NCBI GenBank assembly: GCA_022600955.1
Contig: JAHZJK010000035.1
Location: 1 to 47,802 of the forward strand
Direction of reading: 5' to 3'
Length of the DNA stretch: 47,802 bases
Origin: Gammaproteobacteria bacterium
GTDB taxonomy: Bacteria > Pseudomonadota > Gammaproteobacteria > Steroidobacterales > Woeseiaceae
Below the pieces are notes generated by a model, which was given only the letters and a program-made list of their open reading frames with translations, did no database searches and had not been told where the DNA came from. This document shows positions 17,837 to 26,007 of the stretch, one piece after another (position 1 is the first letter of the stretch; every line of letters starts with the position of its first letter). The translations under genes and the position numbers were made by a program.

Positions 17837-20086
17837 TCAGGCAGTCGTCGGAACGTCGACATCCACAACGACGCGGTGCAACCGCTGGTTGATGACGAAC
17901 GGCGGCGTATATTTCCGGGTTATGGGAGCGTGCCTGTTTTCGCCACATCGAATACCGGAATTGGTCGCATAGATCGGCCACATGTTTTTGAGTTCAAGTT
18001 CCGCAACTACACGATCGTCAACCAGTAACAACGCAATTCCGGAAGATTCGCCAGTCTTGCGAATACTCAGTCCACATTCGTGTACGCCCGGCCTGATGCG
18101 TTCTTTGGCCGCAACCTGGTACATCTCATTACGCGTATAGACGTAGCCGAAATTCAGGATACCGTCGTCAATAAACCATTCGTAACCACAACTGCTGTCA
18201 CCAGAGGCCAGAATGACGCCGCGCGCTACTGATTCATCGAATGTAATCCGGGCAACGAAGCTGGTTTCATAGCTATAGATATCCGGTGCACTCAGGCGAT
18301 CGAGCCGGGTCATGCCCGGATAAAAAACATAGGTCGCGCGTGGCGGTGGTACTGCGTTCTGATACAGGCTCAATGAGTCGTCAGCCAGCGGCAGGACGTC
18401 GTAGCGTTCGGCTTCCGCCTGCCACAGGTCTACCAATTGCTGTAGCCGCTGCGGCTCCTTATTAGCGAGGTTGTGCGCCTCCGAGAAATCCTGCGCCGCG
18501 TGGTACAACTCCCAGTTGTCCTCGCCAAAGTCGTCTCCTCGCGTATGACGAGCTACCGCTTTCCAGCCATCATGCCAAATGGCTCGATCACCCATGGTCT
18601 CGTAGTACTGCACAGTCTTCTTCGTTTTCGCATCTGGAACGTCGAACGAATACGCGAAACTTGTGCCCTGCAAAGGCAATGGAGCGGCGCCGCGAAACTG
18701 CTGCGGCAATTTCGCGCCGCTCATTGTCAAAAGCGTCGGCACCAGGTCAATCACGTGGTGATACTGCGGATTAATAATGTCGGATGGTATTTCGCCATTT
18801 GGCCAGCTAACGATCAGCGGTGAGCGTATGCCACCCTCATAGGTGTCTGACTTGTACCATTTCAACGGCGTATTGCTTACCTGTGCCCAGCCGCGAGCCG
18901 CACCGCAATACGACGCATCACTTCCCAACAGGTCGAGATGCTCAATCGAGTCTTCCAGGGTCGGTCGACCAAGATAGGCATCGCGGCGAACATCTACACT
19001 TCCGTAAACAGGCCCGCCAGGTGCGGCGCCGTTATCCGACAGGACGACGACAATCGTGTCGTCGAATATGTTTTCTGATTTAAGAAACTCGATCAGTCGG
19101 TCGATCTGACTGTCGGTGTGCTCCATGAATGCTGCATAAACCTCCTGACTGCGCAAGGCAAGCTGACGCTCTTTCGGACCCAGGCTAGCCCATTCAGGAA
19201 CGTCGGGATTCAATGGCAGCGTAGTCCCCTCTGGCACGATGCCGGTCTCGATCTGCCGTTTGAATCGTCGCCTTCGCGTAACCTCCCAGCCATCATCGTA
19301 GCGACCATGATGCCGGCTAATATCATCCTGTGGCGCGTGTAACGGAAAGTGCATTGCACCGAAAGCCAGATACATGAAAAATGGATTGTCGGGCGCTGCT
19401 GCAAGATGATCCGAAACATACGCAATCGAACGTTCGACGAGATCCGCGCTCAGGTGGTAGTCATCGGTTTTGTCGGGATAGGCCGGCGACGTGTTTTCAA
19501 ACATCTCGGGATGCCAGTGATCCATGGCGTTGCCATGAAACCCATACCATCGATCGAATCCGCGGTGCGAGGGCCAGCGGTGGAACGGGCCGGTCCCATT
19601 CTGATCATCCAGTGATGACAAATGCCACTTCCCCAGTGCAAACGTCGAATAGTCATTGGCTTTGTACATCTCTGCGAGCGTCATTGCGTCCTGTCGAATC
19701 CAGCCATGATAGCCAGGATGATCTGCCCGGCCCCACTCGGCAATATTGCCGACGCCAACTGCATGCGCGTTGCGCCCCGTGAGCAGGCAGGCCCGGGTTG
19801 GTGCGCAAAGCGCTGTCACATGAAAGTTATTGAAGCGGACACCTTTTCTGGCCAGGCCGTCTATCGCCGGTGTACTCAGCTCGGATCCATAGCAGCCGAG
19901 GTCAGCAAAACCGACATCGTCCAGCACAACGACAACGACGTTTGGTTTGCGCTCGAGCTTACGTGGCCGCCAATCGGCGTCCGTCACTGGCGATGCTTCT
20001 TTCGGGCGCGCTGTGCCCGGCACAATCACCCCGCCAGCGGTAACGGCTGCACTGGCTTTGAGAAAATTTCGTCTCGAGATCGTCAT
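17837..20086 (-). CDS. Tat-exported arylsulfatase-type sulfatase
   Basis: The 749-residue enzyme starts with a twin-arginine signal (SRRNFLKASAAVTAGG). The sulfatase domain shows metal-binding Asp56-Asp57, the formylglycine motif C94-A-P-T-R followed by the LLTGR element, Lys153 and His155 in GKWHL, and a later SDNG metal site. The Cys at 94 must be oxidised to formylglycine by a maturase not encoded here. Tat export fits folding and maturation in the cytoplasm before release to the periplasm. About 200 extra C-terminal residues (from about 550) form a beta-rich domain. It should remove sulfate from an ester substrate. It follows receptor 2 on the same strand, past a strong hairpin; AGGAGAA precedes the ATG by 7 bases. 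Confidence 0.92.
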   Translation of the reverse strand: MTISRRNFLKASAAVTAGGVIVPGTARPKEASPVTDADWRPRKLERKPNVVVVVLDDVGFADLGCYGSELSTPAIDGLARKGVRFNNFHVTALCAPTRACLLTGRNAHAVGVGNIAEWGRADHPGYHGWIRQDAMTLAEMYKANDYSTFALGKWHLSSLDDQNGTGPFHRWPSHRGFDRWYGFHGNAMDHWHPEMFENTSPAYPDKTDDYHLSADLVERSIAYVSDHLAAAPDNPFFMYLAFGAMHFPLHAPQDDISRHHGRYDDGWEVTRRRRFKRQIETGIVPEGTTLPLNPDVPEWASLGPKERQLALRSQEVYAAFMEHTDSQIDRLIEFLKSENIFDDTIVVVLSDNGAAPGGPVYGSVDVRRDAYLGRPTLEDSIEHLDLLGSDASYCGAARGWAQVSNTPLKWYKSDTYEGGIRSPLIVSWPNGEIPSDIINPQYHHVIDLVPTLLTMSGAKLPQQFRGAAPLPLQGTSFAYSFDVPDAKTKKTVQYYETMGDRAIWHDGWKAVARHTRGDDFGEDNWELYHAAQDFSEAHNLANKEPQRLQQLVDLWQAEAERYDVLPLADDSLSLYQNAVPPPRATYVFYPGMTRLDRLSAPDIYSYETSFVARITFDESVARGVILASGDSSCGYEWFIDDGILNFGYVYTRNEMYQVAAKERIRPGVHECGLSIRKTGESSGIALLLVDDRVVAELELKNMWPIYATNSGIRCGENRHAPITRKYTPPFVINQRLHRVVVDVDVPTTA

Positions 20087-20133
20087 TGAAAAGTTCTCCT
20101 GTTATGCGATTGCGAATGCCACCAACATGAAAA

Positions 20134-20161
20134 AAGGCGCCTCGATTTCTCGAGGCGCCTT
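20134..20161 (-). terminator. Strong terminator/attenuator between TonB receptor 2 and the sulfatase gene
   Basis: A perfect 12-bp stem (20134-20145 with 20150-20161) closes a GAAA tetraloop on the minus strand and is followed directly by a T6 run. This is an excellent intrinsic terminator 33 bases after the receptor stop. The sulfatase ATG lies only 47 bases beyond, so sulfatase expression must rely on read-through or on a promoter inside that short space. A weak operator-like sequence (GCATTCGCA on the minus strand, about 20107-20122) occurs there. Confidence 0.88.
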
Positions 20162-20194
20162 CTGATCCACTAGTCGAGCTTGAGTATGGACACT

Positions 20195-22567
20195 CTAGAA
20201 CTCGTAGCGCAAGCCCACACCCCAAACTCGCGGATTAGAGTAGTTGGCCTGGATAGATGCGGTCGGGTCAGCCGCCTGCGATGGCGAGAAGACAACAGCG
20301 CGAGTCAGCACGGCTTCATCCTCGAGATTGAGAACAAAGAACTCTAGCTCAATACCTTTGTCAATCTGCGCCCACGTGACACGCAGGTCCGTGCGCGTAA
20401 ACGCACCCTGGTCAGAGCCTGGCACATTCATATCAAATGCCCAGTAGTCGCCACTGTATTCCGTCTGCAGCATTGGAGTCAGCGTGCTGGAATTGCTCAG
20501 ATTAAACGTACGACCAATTTGCAGAGATGCCGTCACGCCAGCATTCAGCGCAGGCTCCCAACCCTTCAGGGACAATTGTGGTGAGGCACCGGTCGCACCC
20601 AGTTCTCCAGGTGTACGCGTGACATCCTGACGTCCTTCGAAGTTACCGAGCCCAGGAACCTGAGCGACGAAATACTCACCGAACTCAGAGTCCTGAATGG
20701 ACAGCGTACCGTTCACGAACAGATCGTCAATCGGATACCACTGCATCTCGACCTCCAGACCCGTCGCATCAACTTCACCGCCGTTCTCCGTAAACTCGGA
20801 GGCGATACAGGTTGTCAGGTCGTTCGGGTCGATACAGGCAGAAACAAAGGACTGCGCGTGCATATCGCGATACTGGTTGTGGTAAAGCGCCGTGTTCAAC
20901 AACATCTTGCCGTCGAGCAATGTCGTCTTGTAGCCAACCTCGTATGCAATCACGGTCTCTGGATCAAATACGGCAGGCGCACCTTGTGCCACCTGGGCAG
21001 AGCCGTTTACACCGCCAACGCGATAGCCCGTTGAAGCCGTAGCATAGCCCATTGAGTCATCGCCAAGATCGTATTCAAAGCCGGCTTTCCAGGTGACCTC
21101 ACTGTCATCGAACTTCGTTGCTGATGAAAGCTCGCGCTCGTCTTTGTTGTAACGCGCGCCGAGAATCAACCGAGCTTCGTCATTGAACGTGTAGGTTGCC
21201 TGACCGAATACAGCACTCGAGTCACTAACAAACTTGTCGCGGTTCGTACCGTACGGTAAATACTGGCCGTTCGACGTAAACCCGAAGCCGTTGTCGTTTT
21301 CCGATGTGTAGTAATAAAATCCGGCAATCCAGTCAAACGCGCCCGAGTCTTCGAGTGATGACAACTGCACTTCAATAGACGTGCTATCCAACTCCTGGTC
21401 GCGCCCTGCAAAGCCCTGGCTTAGCCCGGTGTTGCCACCATGACTGCCACCAGAGTAGTCAAAGTCGGAAACGTTCTGTCCCTCGAGCTGGGTGTGCGCA
21501 CCAATCAACTTGAGATTTGCGAAGTTAAGATCACTATTCAGCGTAACGCTGAATGAATCGGTCTCGAGCAAAGAGCGAGACGGCGAGTTGCGCGTAACAC
21601 TGTACGGATCTTCAACCAGCGCCAGTGCGCCCGGAGTCGCCTCGGGTGCCGGTATAGGATTCGTTGTGCCGTTGTTCGGGCTACCCGGGTAGAAACAGTT
21701 TCCGAGTACGAACGTTGAGCTCGCTGAATTGCCGGTCGACGTCGTAGGATCAAGGTCGTTGATGTAACAGCCGATTTGTGTGTAACCCCAAATTGCAGTG
21801 CTATTGACGTCTTTTTCACCGTGGGAGTAACGAATCACAGCGGATGTGTTATCGCTAATATCCCATTTTGCAGTTGCCCGATACATTTGACTGTTCTGAT
21901 TGCGCAGATCGTCAGATGGTCCTTCGACATGGTTGTTTGTGATGTAGCCGTCGTGCTTCTCAGAACCGACTGCAAAGCGCAGCGCAAACGTGTCTGAAAC
22001 AGGCAGGTTAAGAACGCCCTCGAAGAAGCTGCGATTGTAGTCGCCCAATTCCGCCTTCACATGACCAGCAACATCGTCAAAGTCAGGCTCATTGGTGTAG
22101 ACGTTAATCGCGCCGGCAAATGTATTGCGTCCGTAGAGCGTGCCTTGCGGGCCACGCAATACTTCGATTCGGCTCACATCCAGATAGTTGGCCAGTACCG
22201 CCGTCGAATTGGCAGCGTAGATACCGTCTTCAAAAAAGCCAACTACCGACTCTGCGGTTGGACCGACGTTATTTGTACGCGCGCCGCGAATCGCGGGACG
22301 CGCCTCGTTTCCGGAAGATCCGAAAACAAACCCGGGTACGACAGCACTTAGTCGAGACGGATCATCAATTCCGGCCCTGTCCAGCATTCTTCCGGTCAGC
22401 GCCGTGACGGATACGGAAACATCCTGAACGCTCTCGGAGCGCCGCTCCGCAGTAACGATGATTTCTTCAATTTGCGCTTGTGCAACCGGCGCAACCAGAA
22501 ACGAGACACCTGCAATAGCAAGCGATGGCAATACAGCAGTCATGAACTGCGATTTTTTAATACTCAC
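20195..22567 (-). CDS. TonB-dependent outer-membrane receptor 2
   Basis: The 790-residue protein has a signal peptide (ending VAPVAQA-QIE near residue 32), a TonB-box-like EEIIVTAERRSES, a plug (about residues 40-155, with RIEVLRGPQGTLYGRNTFAGAINVY) and a barrel ending with aromatic GVGLRYEF. It is related to receptor 1 but not closely, so the two may see different forms of the substrate. Its nearest regulatory element is operator 3, about 85 bases upstream of the ATG. It is followed by a strong hairpin and then the sulfatase, linking outer-membrane uptake with desulfation. No SusD-like partner or anti-sigma N-terminal domain is seen. Confidence 0.93.
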   Translation of the reverse strand: MSIKKSQFMTAVLPSLAIAGVSFLVAPVAQAQIEEIIVTAERRSESVQDVSVSVTALTGRMLDRAGIDDPSRLSAVVPGFVFGSSGNEARPAIRGARTNNVGPTAESVVGFFEDGIYAANSTAVLANYLDVSRIEVLRGPQGTLYGRNTFAGAINVYTNEPDFDDVAGHVKAELGDYNRSFFEGVLNLPVSDTFALRFAVGSEKHDGYITNNHVEGPSDDLRNQNSQMYRATAKWDISDNTSAVIRYSHGEKDVNSTAIWGYTQIGCYINDLDPTTSTGNSASSTFVLGNCFYPGSPNNGTTNPIPAPEATPGALALVEDPYSVTRNSPSRSLLETDSFSVTLNSDLNFANLKLIGAHTQLEGQNVSDFDYSGGSHGGNTGLSQGFAGRDQELDSTSIEVQLSSLEDSGAFDWIAGFYYYTSENDNGFGFTSNGQYLPYGTNRDKFVSDSSAVFGQATYTFNDEARLILGARYNKDERELSSATKFDDSEVTWKAGFEYDLGDDSMGYATASTGYRVGGVNGSAQVAQGAPAVFDPETVIAYEVGYKTTLLDGKMLLNTALYHNQYRDMHAQSFVSACIDPNDLTTCIASEFTENGGEVDATGLEVEMQWYPIDDLFVNGTLSIQDSEFGEYFVAQVPGLGNFEGRQDVTRTPGELGATGASPQLSLKGWEPALNAGVTASLQIGRTFNLSNSSTLTPMLQTEYSGDYWAFDMNVPGSDQGAFTRTDLRVTWAQIDKGIELEFFVLNLEDEAVLTRAVVFSPSQAADPTASIQANYSNPRVWGVGLRYEF

Positions 22568-22651
22568 GAAACCCCCTCCAACAAGTCGGATGGCCGCAGG
22601 AACGCCCTTTCGGCCATACGTAGAAACCGTAGCGTGGAGTTTGCAGGATAA

Positions 22652-22667
22652 TGTACTTCGAATGCAA
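22652..22667. promoter_or_regulatory. Regulon operator 3 (before TonB receptor 2)
   Basis: TGTACTTCGAATGCAA is identical to the sites at 9300 and 17669. It stands 84 bases before the receptor ATG (minus strand), close to the 89-base distance seen for receptor 1. It lies in a 160-base intergenic region otherwise AT-rich toward 22700. Confidence 0.85.
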
Positions 22668-22727
22668 GAAAATTAAGGAATAACGAGTTATATGAACTAT
22701 TTTTTGTTTTGATTCAATTGGTTAACT

Positions 22728-23573
22728 CTATTTTTTCCTTGCATTCGCAGCTAAGTTATTGACCATCTGCCGAAAGAACGCGGCATCTCGATCCGCCGCA
22801 AGCTCGCGCACAGGCCCGTCGAAAAAGTGATTGTCGGTTGCATAGCTATGCAACGAATAAGCCTTCCCGGTGCGTGCGAGTGCTTCTCCCAGCAACGCCG
22901 CATTGGCATGTGGGGTGGTCGTGTCGTGCTGTGCGTGCTGGATAACTATGGCGCTTTCGATGTTTTCGAATTGCCCGGCCAGCGCCTCGACAGACGCCGT
23001 GGACCAGAATGAAGCCGCCTTGACGACCTTCGTAGCGAGGAGAACCCGCATCGAGACTGCACCACCCATCGAATGCGACCACATGAACACATTGCCCTGA
23101 TCGACGTCATCGATGTCACCGAGCAGCTCTAGCAGCGCAATTACGTCTGCAGCATAGAGTTCGACCGACTCCATGTTCTGACCTTCGATCTGCTCGAATC
23201 CTTCTGAGCTGTTGTGGCCACGGTAGTCGGGAATAACGACGAGAAAACCACGAGAGGCGAAGAGCTCCGGCACTGACCGATAATAGTCACCGGGCCGCGA
23301 GTCGTTGCCGTCGGCTGTGATCCCGTATTCTCTGGGGTCCGGAACATAACCGTGATTGGCTATGACAACCGGAAAGCCGTCAACAGGTGCGTCACTCCTG
23401 GGCACCGCGATCATCGCATGTAATTTGAGCCCGTCATTGCGATACGACACCAGATTCGCAGTAAAACTGGCACCAGCGCTGAGCGGTCGCTCGAAGCTCA
23501 GCGATTCAGCGGCGCCGTCCGAACACGCCAGGAATCCAACAAGCGTGAATGCGAGACATGCATGGCGAATCAA
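22728..23573 (-). CDS. Exported alpha/beta hydrolase (chlorophyllase/dienelactone-hydrolase-like esterase)
   Basis: The 281-residue protein has an N-terminal hydrophobic leader with a Cys at residue 17 (GFLAC); the lipobox is imperfect, so it may be a lipoprotein or a soluble periplasmic protein. The catalytic features are NHGYVP (oxyanion region), the nucleophile elbow SHSMGG near residue 167, Asp in QHDTTTP and His in DNHFF. It likely cleaves an ester outside the cytoplasm. It is the third gene of an SDR-symporter-hydrolase operon; its start overlaps the symporter stop by 4 bases. The order suggests that the hydrolase prepares the substrate that the symporter imports. The true substrate is unknown. 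Confidence 0.82.
   Translation of the reverse strand: MIRHACLAFTLVGFLACSDGAAESLSFERPLSAGASFTANLVSYRNDGLKLHAMIAVPRSDAPVDGFPVVIANHGYVPDPREYGITADGNDSRPGDYYRSVPELFASRGFLVVIPDYRGHNSSEGFEQIEGQNMESVELYAADVIALLELLGDIDDVDQGNVFMWSHSMGGAVSMRVLLATKVVKAASFWSTASVEALAGQFENIESAIVIQHAQHDTTTPHANAALLGEALARTGKAYSLHSYATDNHFFDGPVRELAADRDAAFFRQMVNNLAANARKK
22739..22754. promoter_or_regulatory. Possible auxiliary operator inside the hydrolase 3' end
   Basis: TTGCATTCGCAGCTAA agrees at 13 of 16 positions with the regulator-gene site (minus-strand reading TTGCATTCGCATGCAA). It lies in the last codons of the hydrolase gene, 87 bases centre to centre from operator 3. The same spacing (88 bases) separates the paired sites at 31600 and 31688. 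As it is coding sequence, coincidence remains quite possible. Confidence 0.3.
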
Positions 23574-25177
23574 ATCAGCGCCTGGAATAGATACAGAAAC
23601 ACGAATGTCAGCACAAAGAAGACGAGCAACAGGTAACTGACCTTATCGACCTTACCGGGTACCAGGTACCAGCCATCTTCTTTCTCCGGCAGACCCTCCT
23701 CCCTGAACTTCCTCTGCTGTCCTTTGATTGAGTACTCCGACCACTCGGTCTGCTTGCCATCGATCAGCCGACTCGCGATTAGTGACACAACGATGTTCAC
23801 AGCACCACCGAACAGGCAGTACCAGGGCCAGGCGATGTCGGTCTGTGTCGCGAGGTACCAGATCATGACGAAGCCGACAGCAACGCCGACCAGCAGCCCT
23901 TTTTCGGTCGTCTGTTTCGAGAAGAAGCCAAGGCCATACATACTGAGCTTGGCGCCGACAAAATATGAACCGATCTTGCTCAGGGTCTGCAGTACCGAGC
24001 CCTCGAAAGACGAGTAGACGATTGCCGGAATAATGATCAGGACTGCCCAGAAGACCGTAAATGCCCGTGACACGGTCAGGTAGTGCTCGGGCGATTCACC
24101 CTTCTTAAAATACTTCTCGTAAAAATCCACGGTGGATATCGTTGCGAGCGAATTGAACGATGAGTCCAGCGAGGACATGGACGCTGCGACGATGGCTGCC
24201 GCAATGATGCCCATAAGACCTGGCATGCCATAGTCGGCCGCAAAACTCAGAATGATTGTATTGCCGTTTTCGAACTCCTGCCCGCCGTAGTAACCGTAGA
24301 ACAGAATGCCGAGAAAGAAGAACAGAAAGTAGATAAAAAAGGCGACGAAACCCATCAGCAGAAAAGATTTCTTGGCATCGCCAATACTCTTCGCGGCAAG
24401 CGTTCGCTGCACCATCATCTGGTTAGCCCCATACACTGTGATATGAAAAATCGACATCGCGATAACGCCGGACCAGACCGTTGCCTCCACAGTGAGGTCG
24501 AATGAGAAGTTTAGCGGATTGGTTTTCCCCTCCGCCTTGAGGTCGGCGAGCACCTCGCCAATGGGTGCGGGCATGCTGGTAAGTAACGCGAACAGAATAA
24601 TGCCTGCGCCGACAAACAATACCCCTGCCTGGATCACATCAGTCCAGATGACGGCCGTGATGCCGCCCATCATCGTGTAAATGAGCGCCACAACCGTAAC
24701 GATAACGATCGCCATTTTGACGTCGACGCCGGTAATGAAGTTGATGACAAGGGACGTCGCGTAGAGGATAGCCGCAGACGTCAACGCCTGTGAAATGAGG
24801 AACACGCTTGAGATCACGATTCGCGAAGACGGGCCAAAGCGCCGCTCCATGTAATCGTAAATCGACGCAACACCGCTGTTGAAGAAAAATGGCAGGAACA
24901 ATGTGATCACAAAAAATACGACGATCGGGTAGTTCAAGTGAATCGCGATAACCGCGAGGCTTTCCGAATACGACCACGCCGGGCCACCGAGAAACGAAAG
25001 CGCACTAACATAGGTTGCAATGACCGATATACCGATCGCCCACCATGGTGTTGTCCGGCGACCGAGATAGAAGTCCTCCGCCGTATTGACACGTTTACTC
25101 AGGACCCAACCCAGCAACAGGTTTCCAAGAATATAGACGATCAGGATTGACCAGTTGAGCGCACCGAATTCTGCCAT
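23570..25177 (-). CDS. Sodium:solute symporter (SSS family), copy 2
   Basis: Like copy 1 this protein has 535 residues, about 13 membrane helices, the GRRTTPWWAIGISVIATYVSALSFLGGPAWSY block and the ASMSSLDSSFNSLAT sodium-site helix. The two copies agree through most of the helices and in the C-terminal DGWYLVPGKVDKVSY-like segment, so they are recent paralogues. Placement between an SDR gene (17 bases upstream) and an exported hydrolase (4-base overlap) indicates import of the hydrolysed product. The ATG at 25177 is preceded by a GGGGGAA ribosome-like stretch. Substrate unknown. Confidence 0.92.
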   Translation of the reverse strand: MAEFGALNWSILIVYILGNLLLGWVLSKRVNTAEDFYLGRRTTPWWAIGISVIATYVSALSFLGGPAWSYSESLAVIAIHLNYPIVVFFVITLFLPFFFNSGVASIYDYMERRFGPSSRIVISSVFLISQALTSAAILYATSLVINFITGVDVKMAIVIVTVVALIYTMMGGITAVIWTDVIQAGVLFVGAGIILFALLTSMPAPIGEVLADLKAEGKTNPLNFSFDLTVEATVWSGVIAMSIFHITVYGANQMMVQRTLAAKSIGDAKKSFLLMGFVAFFIYFLFFFLGILFYGYYGGQEFENGNTIILSFAADYGMPGLMGIIAAAIVAASMSSLDSSFNSLATISTVDFYEKYFKKGESPEHYLTVSRAFTVFWAVLIIIPAIVYSSFEGSVLQTLSKIGSYFVGAKLSMYGLGFFSKQTTEKGLLVGVAVGFVMIWYLATQTDIAWPWYCLFGGAVNIVVSLIASRLIDGKQTEWSEYSIKGQQRKFREEGLPEKEDGWYLVPGKVDKVSYLLLVFFVLTFVFLYLFQALI

Positions 25178-25194
25178 TGCAATTCCCCCTTGAT

Positions 25195-25929
25195 TTACTG
25201 CGCGGTCCAGCCGCCATCCACTTTCAAACTGTGCCCCGTGACCATTCCTGCACCCGGTGACGCCAGGTACATGACCGCCGCTACGACATCTTCGATCGTC
25301 CCCAGCTTGCCCATCGGAATCTTGCCCAGGACAAATTCTCGAAACTCCGGATCATCAAGCATTGGCCTGGTGAGCGGGGTTTCTATAAACGTCGGAGCGA
25401 CGGAATTTACACGTATACCCTGCGGCGCAAGCTCTACCGCCATCGCCTTGGTCAGACCCTCTATCGCGTGTTTGGTCATGCAATAGACGGACCTGTTTGG
25501 TGACCCTACATGCCCCATCTGAGATGACATATGGATGATGCAGCCTTTCGTTCGTGATGCCAGCATCGAGCGAGTGGCGGCCCTGGCAACGCGAAATGCT
25601 GCGCGCACGTTCAGGTCCAGCACAAAGTCGAGCGACTCGTCGTCAACCTCTGCAAAAGCCTGCGGCCGATTGCCCCCTGCGTTGTTCACGAGAATACTGA
25701 GACCCTCGAGAGCTTCTATTTTTGTCAGCAAGTCATTGCTGGTGACGTCACCCCGCAACGCTTCTATTCGTCCGGATGCATGCGCAGCAACCGCCTCGAG
25801 TTCGGACTCAGATCGCGCTACGGCGACTACCCTGGCACCCGCTTCGGCCAGCGCCTCGGCACATCCACGCCCAAGCCCTCGTCCTGCCCCTGTTACGAGG
25901 GCCAGCTCTCCGTTAAGCTGCATGGTCAT
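25195..25929 (-). CDS. Short-chain dehydrogenase/reductase (SDR)
   Basis: The 244-residue enzyme is a classical SDR with the cofactor motif TGAGRGLG (about residues 14-21), NNAG near residue 87, catalytic Ser in HMSSQMG (about 139), and YCMTK (Tyr about 153, Lys about 157). It interconverts an alcohol and a ketone with NAD(H) or NADP(H). An Ala at the end of strand 2, followed by RSES, would suit NADP, but this is a weak hint. It heads the SDR-symporter-hydrolase operon, and operator 4 sits 13 bases before its ATG. Sugar or hydroxy-acid dehydrogenation, as in oxidative sugar pathways, is one possibility. Confidence 0.92.
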   Translation of the reverse strand: MTMQLNGELALVTGAGRGLGRGCAEALAEAGARVVAVARSESELEAVAAHASGRIEALRGDVTSNDLLTKIEALEGLSILVNNAGGNRPQAFAEVDDESLDFVLDLNVRAAFRVARAATRSMLASRTKGCIIHMSSQMGHVGSPNRSVYCMTKHAIEGLTKAMAVELAPQGIRVNSVAPTFIETPLTRPMLDDPEFREFVLGKIPMGKLGTIEDVVAAVMYLASPGAGMVTGHSLKVDGGWTAQ

Positions 25930-25942
25930 TCAAATCTCCGCG

Positions 25943-25958
25943 TTGCATGCGAATGCAA
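25943..25958. promoter_or_regulatory. Regulon operator 4, divergent SDR / LacI site
   Basis: TTGCATGCGAATGCAA has perfect inverted half-sites TTGCAT and ATGCAA around a central CG, as expected for a LacI-family dimer. The other operators keep one of these half-sites and diverge in the second (AGTACA). It lies between the divergent SDR and regulator genes, 13 bases from the SDR start and 49 from the regulator start, so the regulator probably controls itself and the SDR operon. Confidence 0.8.
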
Positions 25959-26007
25959 TACTGCCTAGTATCAACGCCAATTGGAAGCTGACCTGTGGAG
26001 GGAAGTG

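Noticed and set aside
20561..20660. CTTCGAAGTTACC near 20636 as a further operator
   Set aside because: It lies deep in the receptor 2 coding sequence and shares only the central part of the motif.
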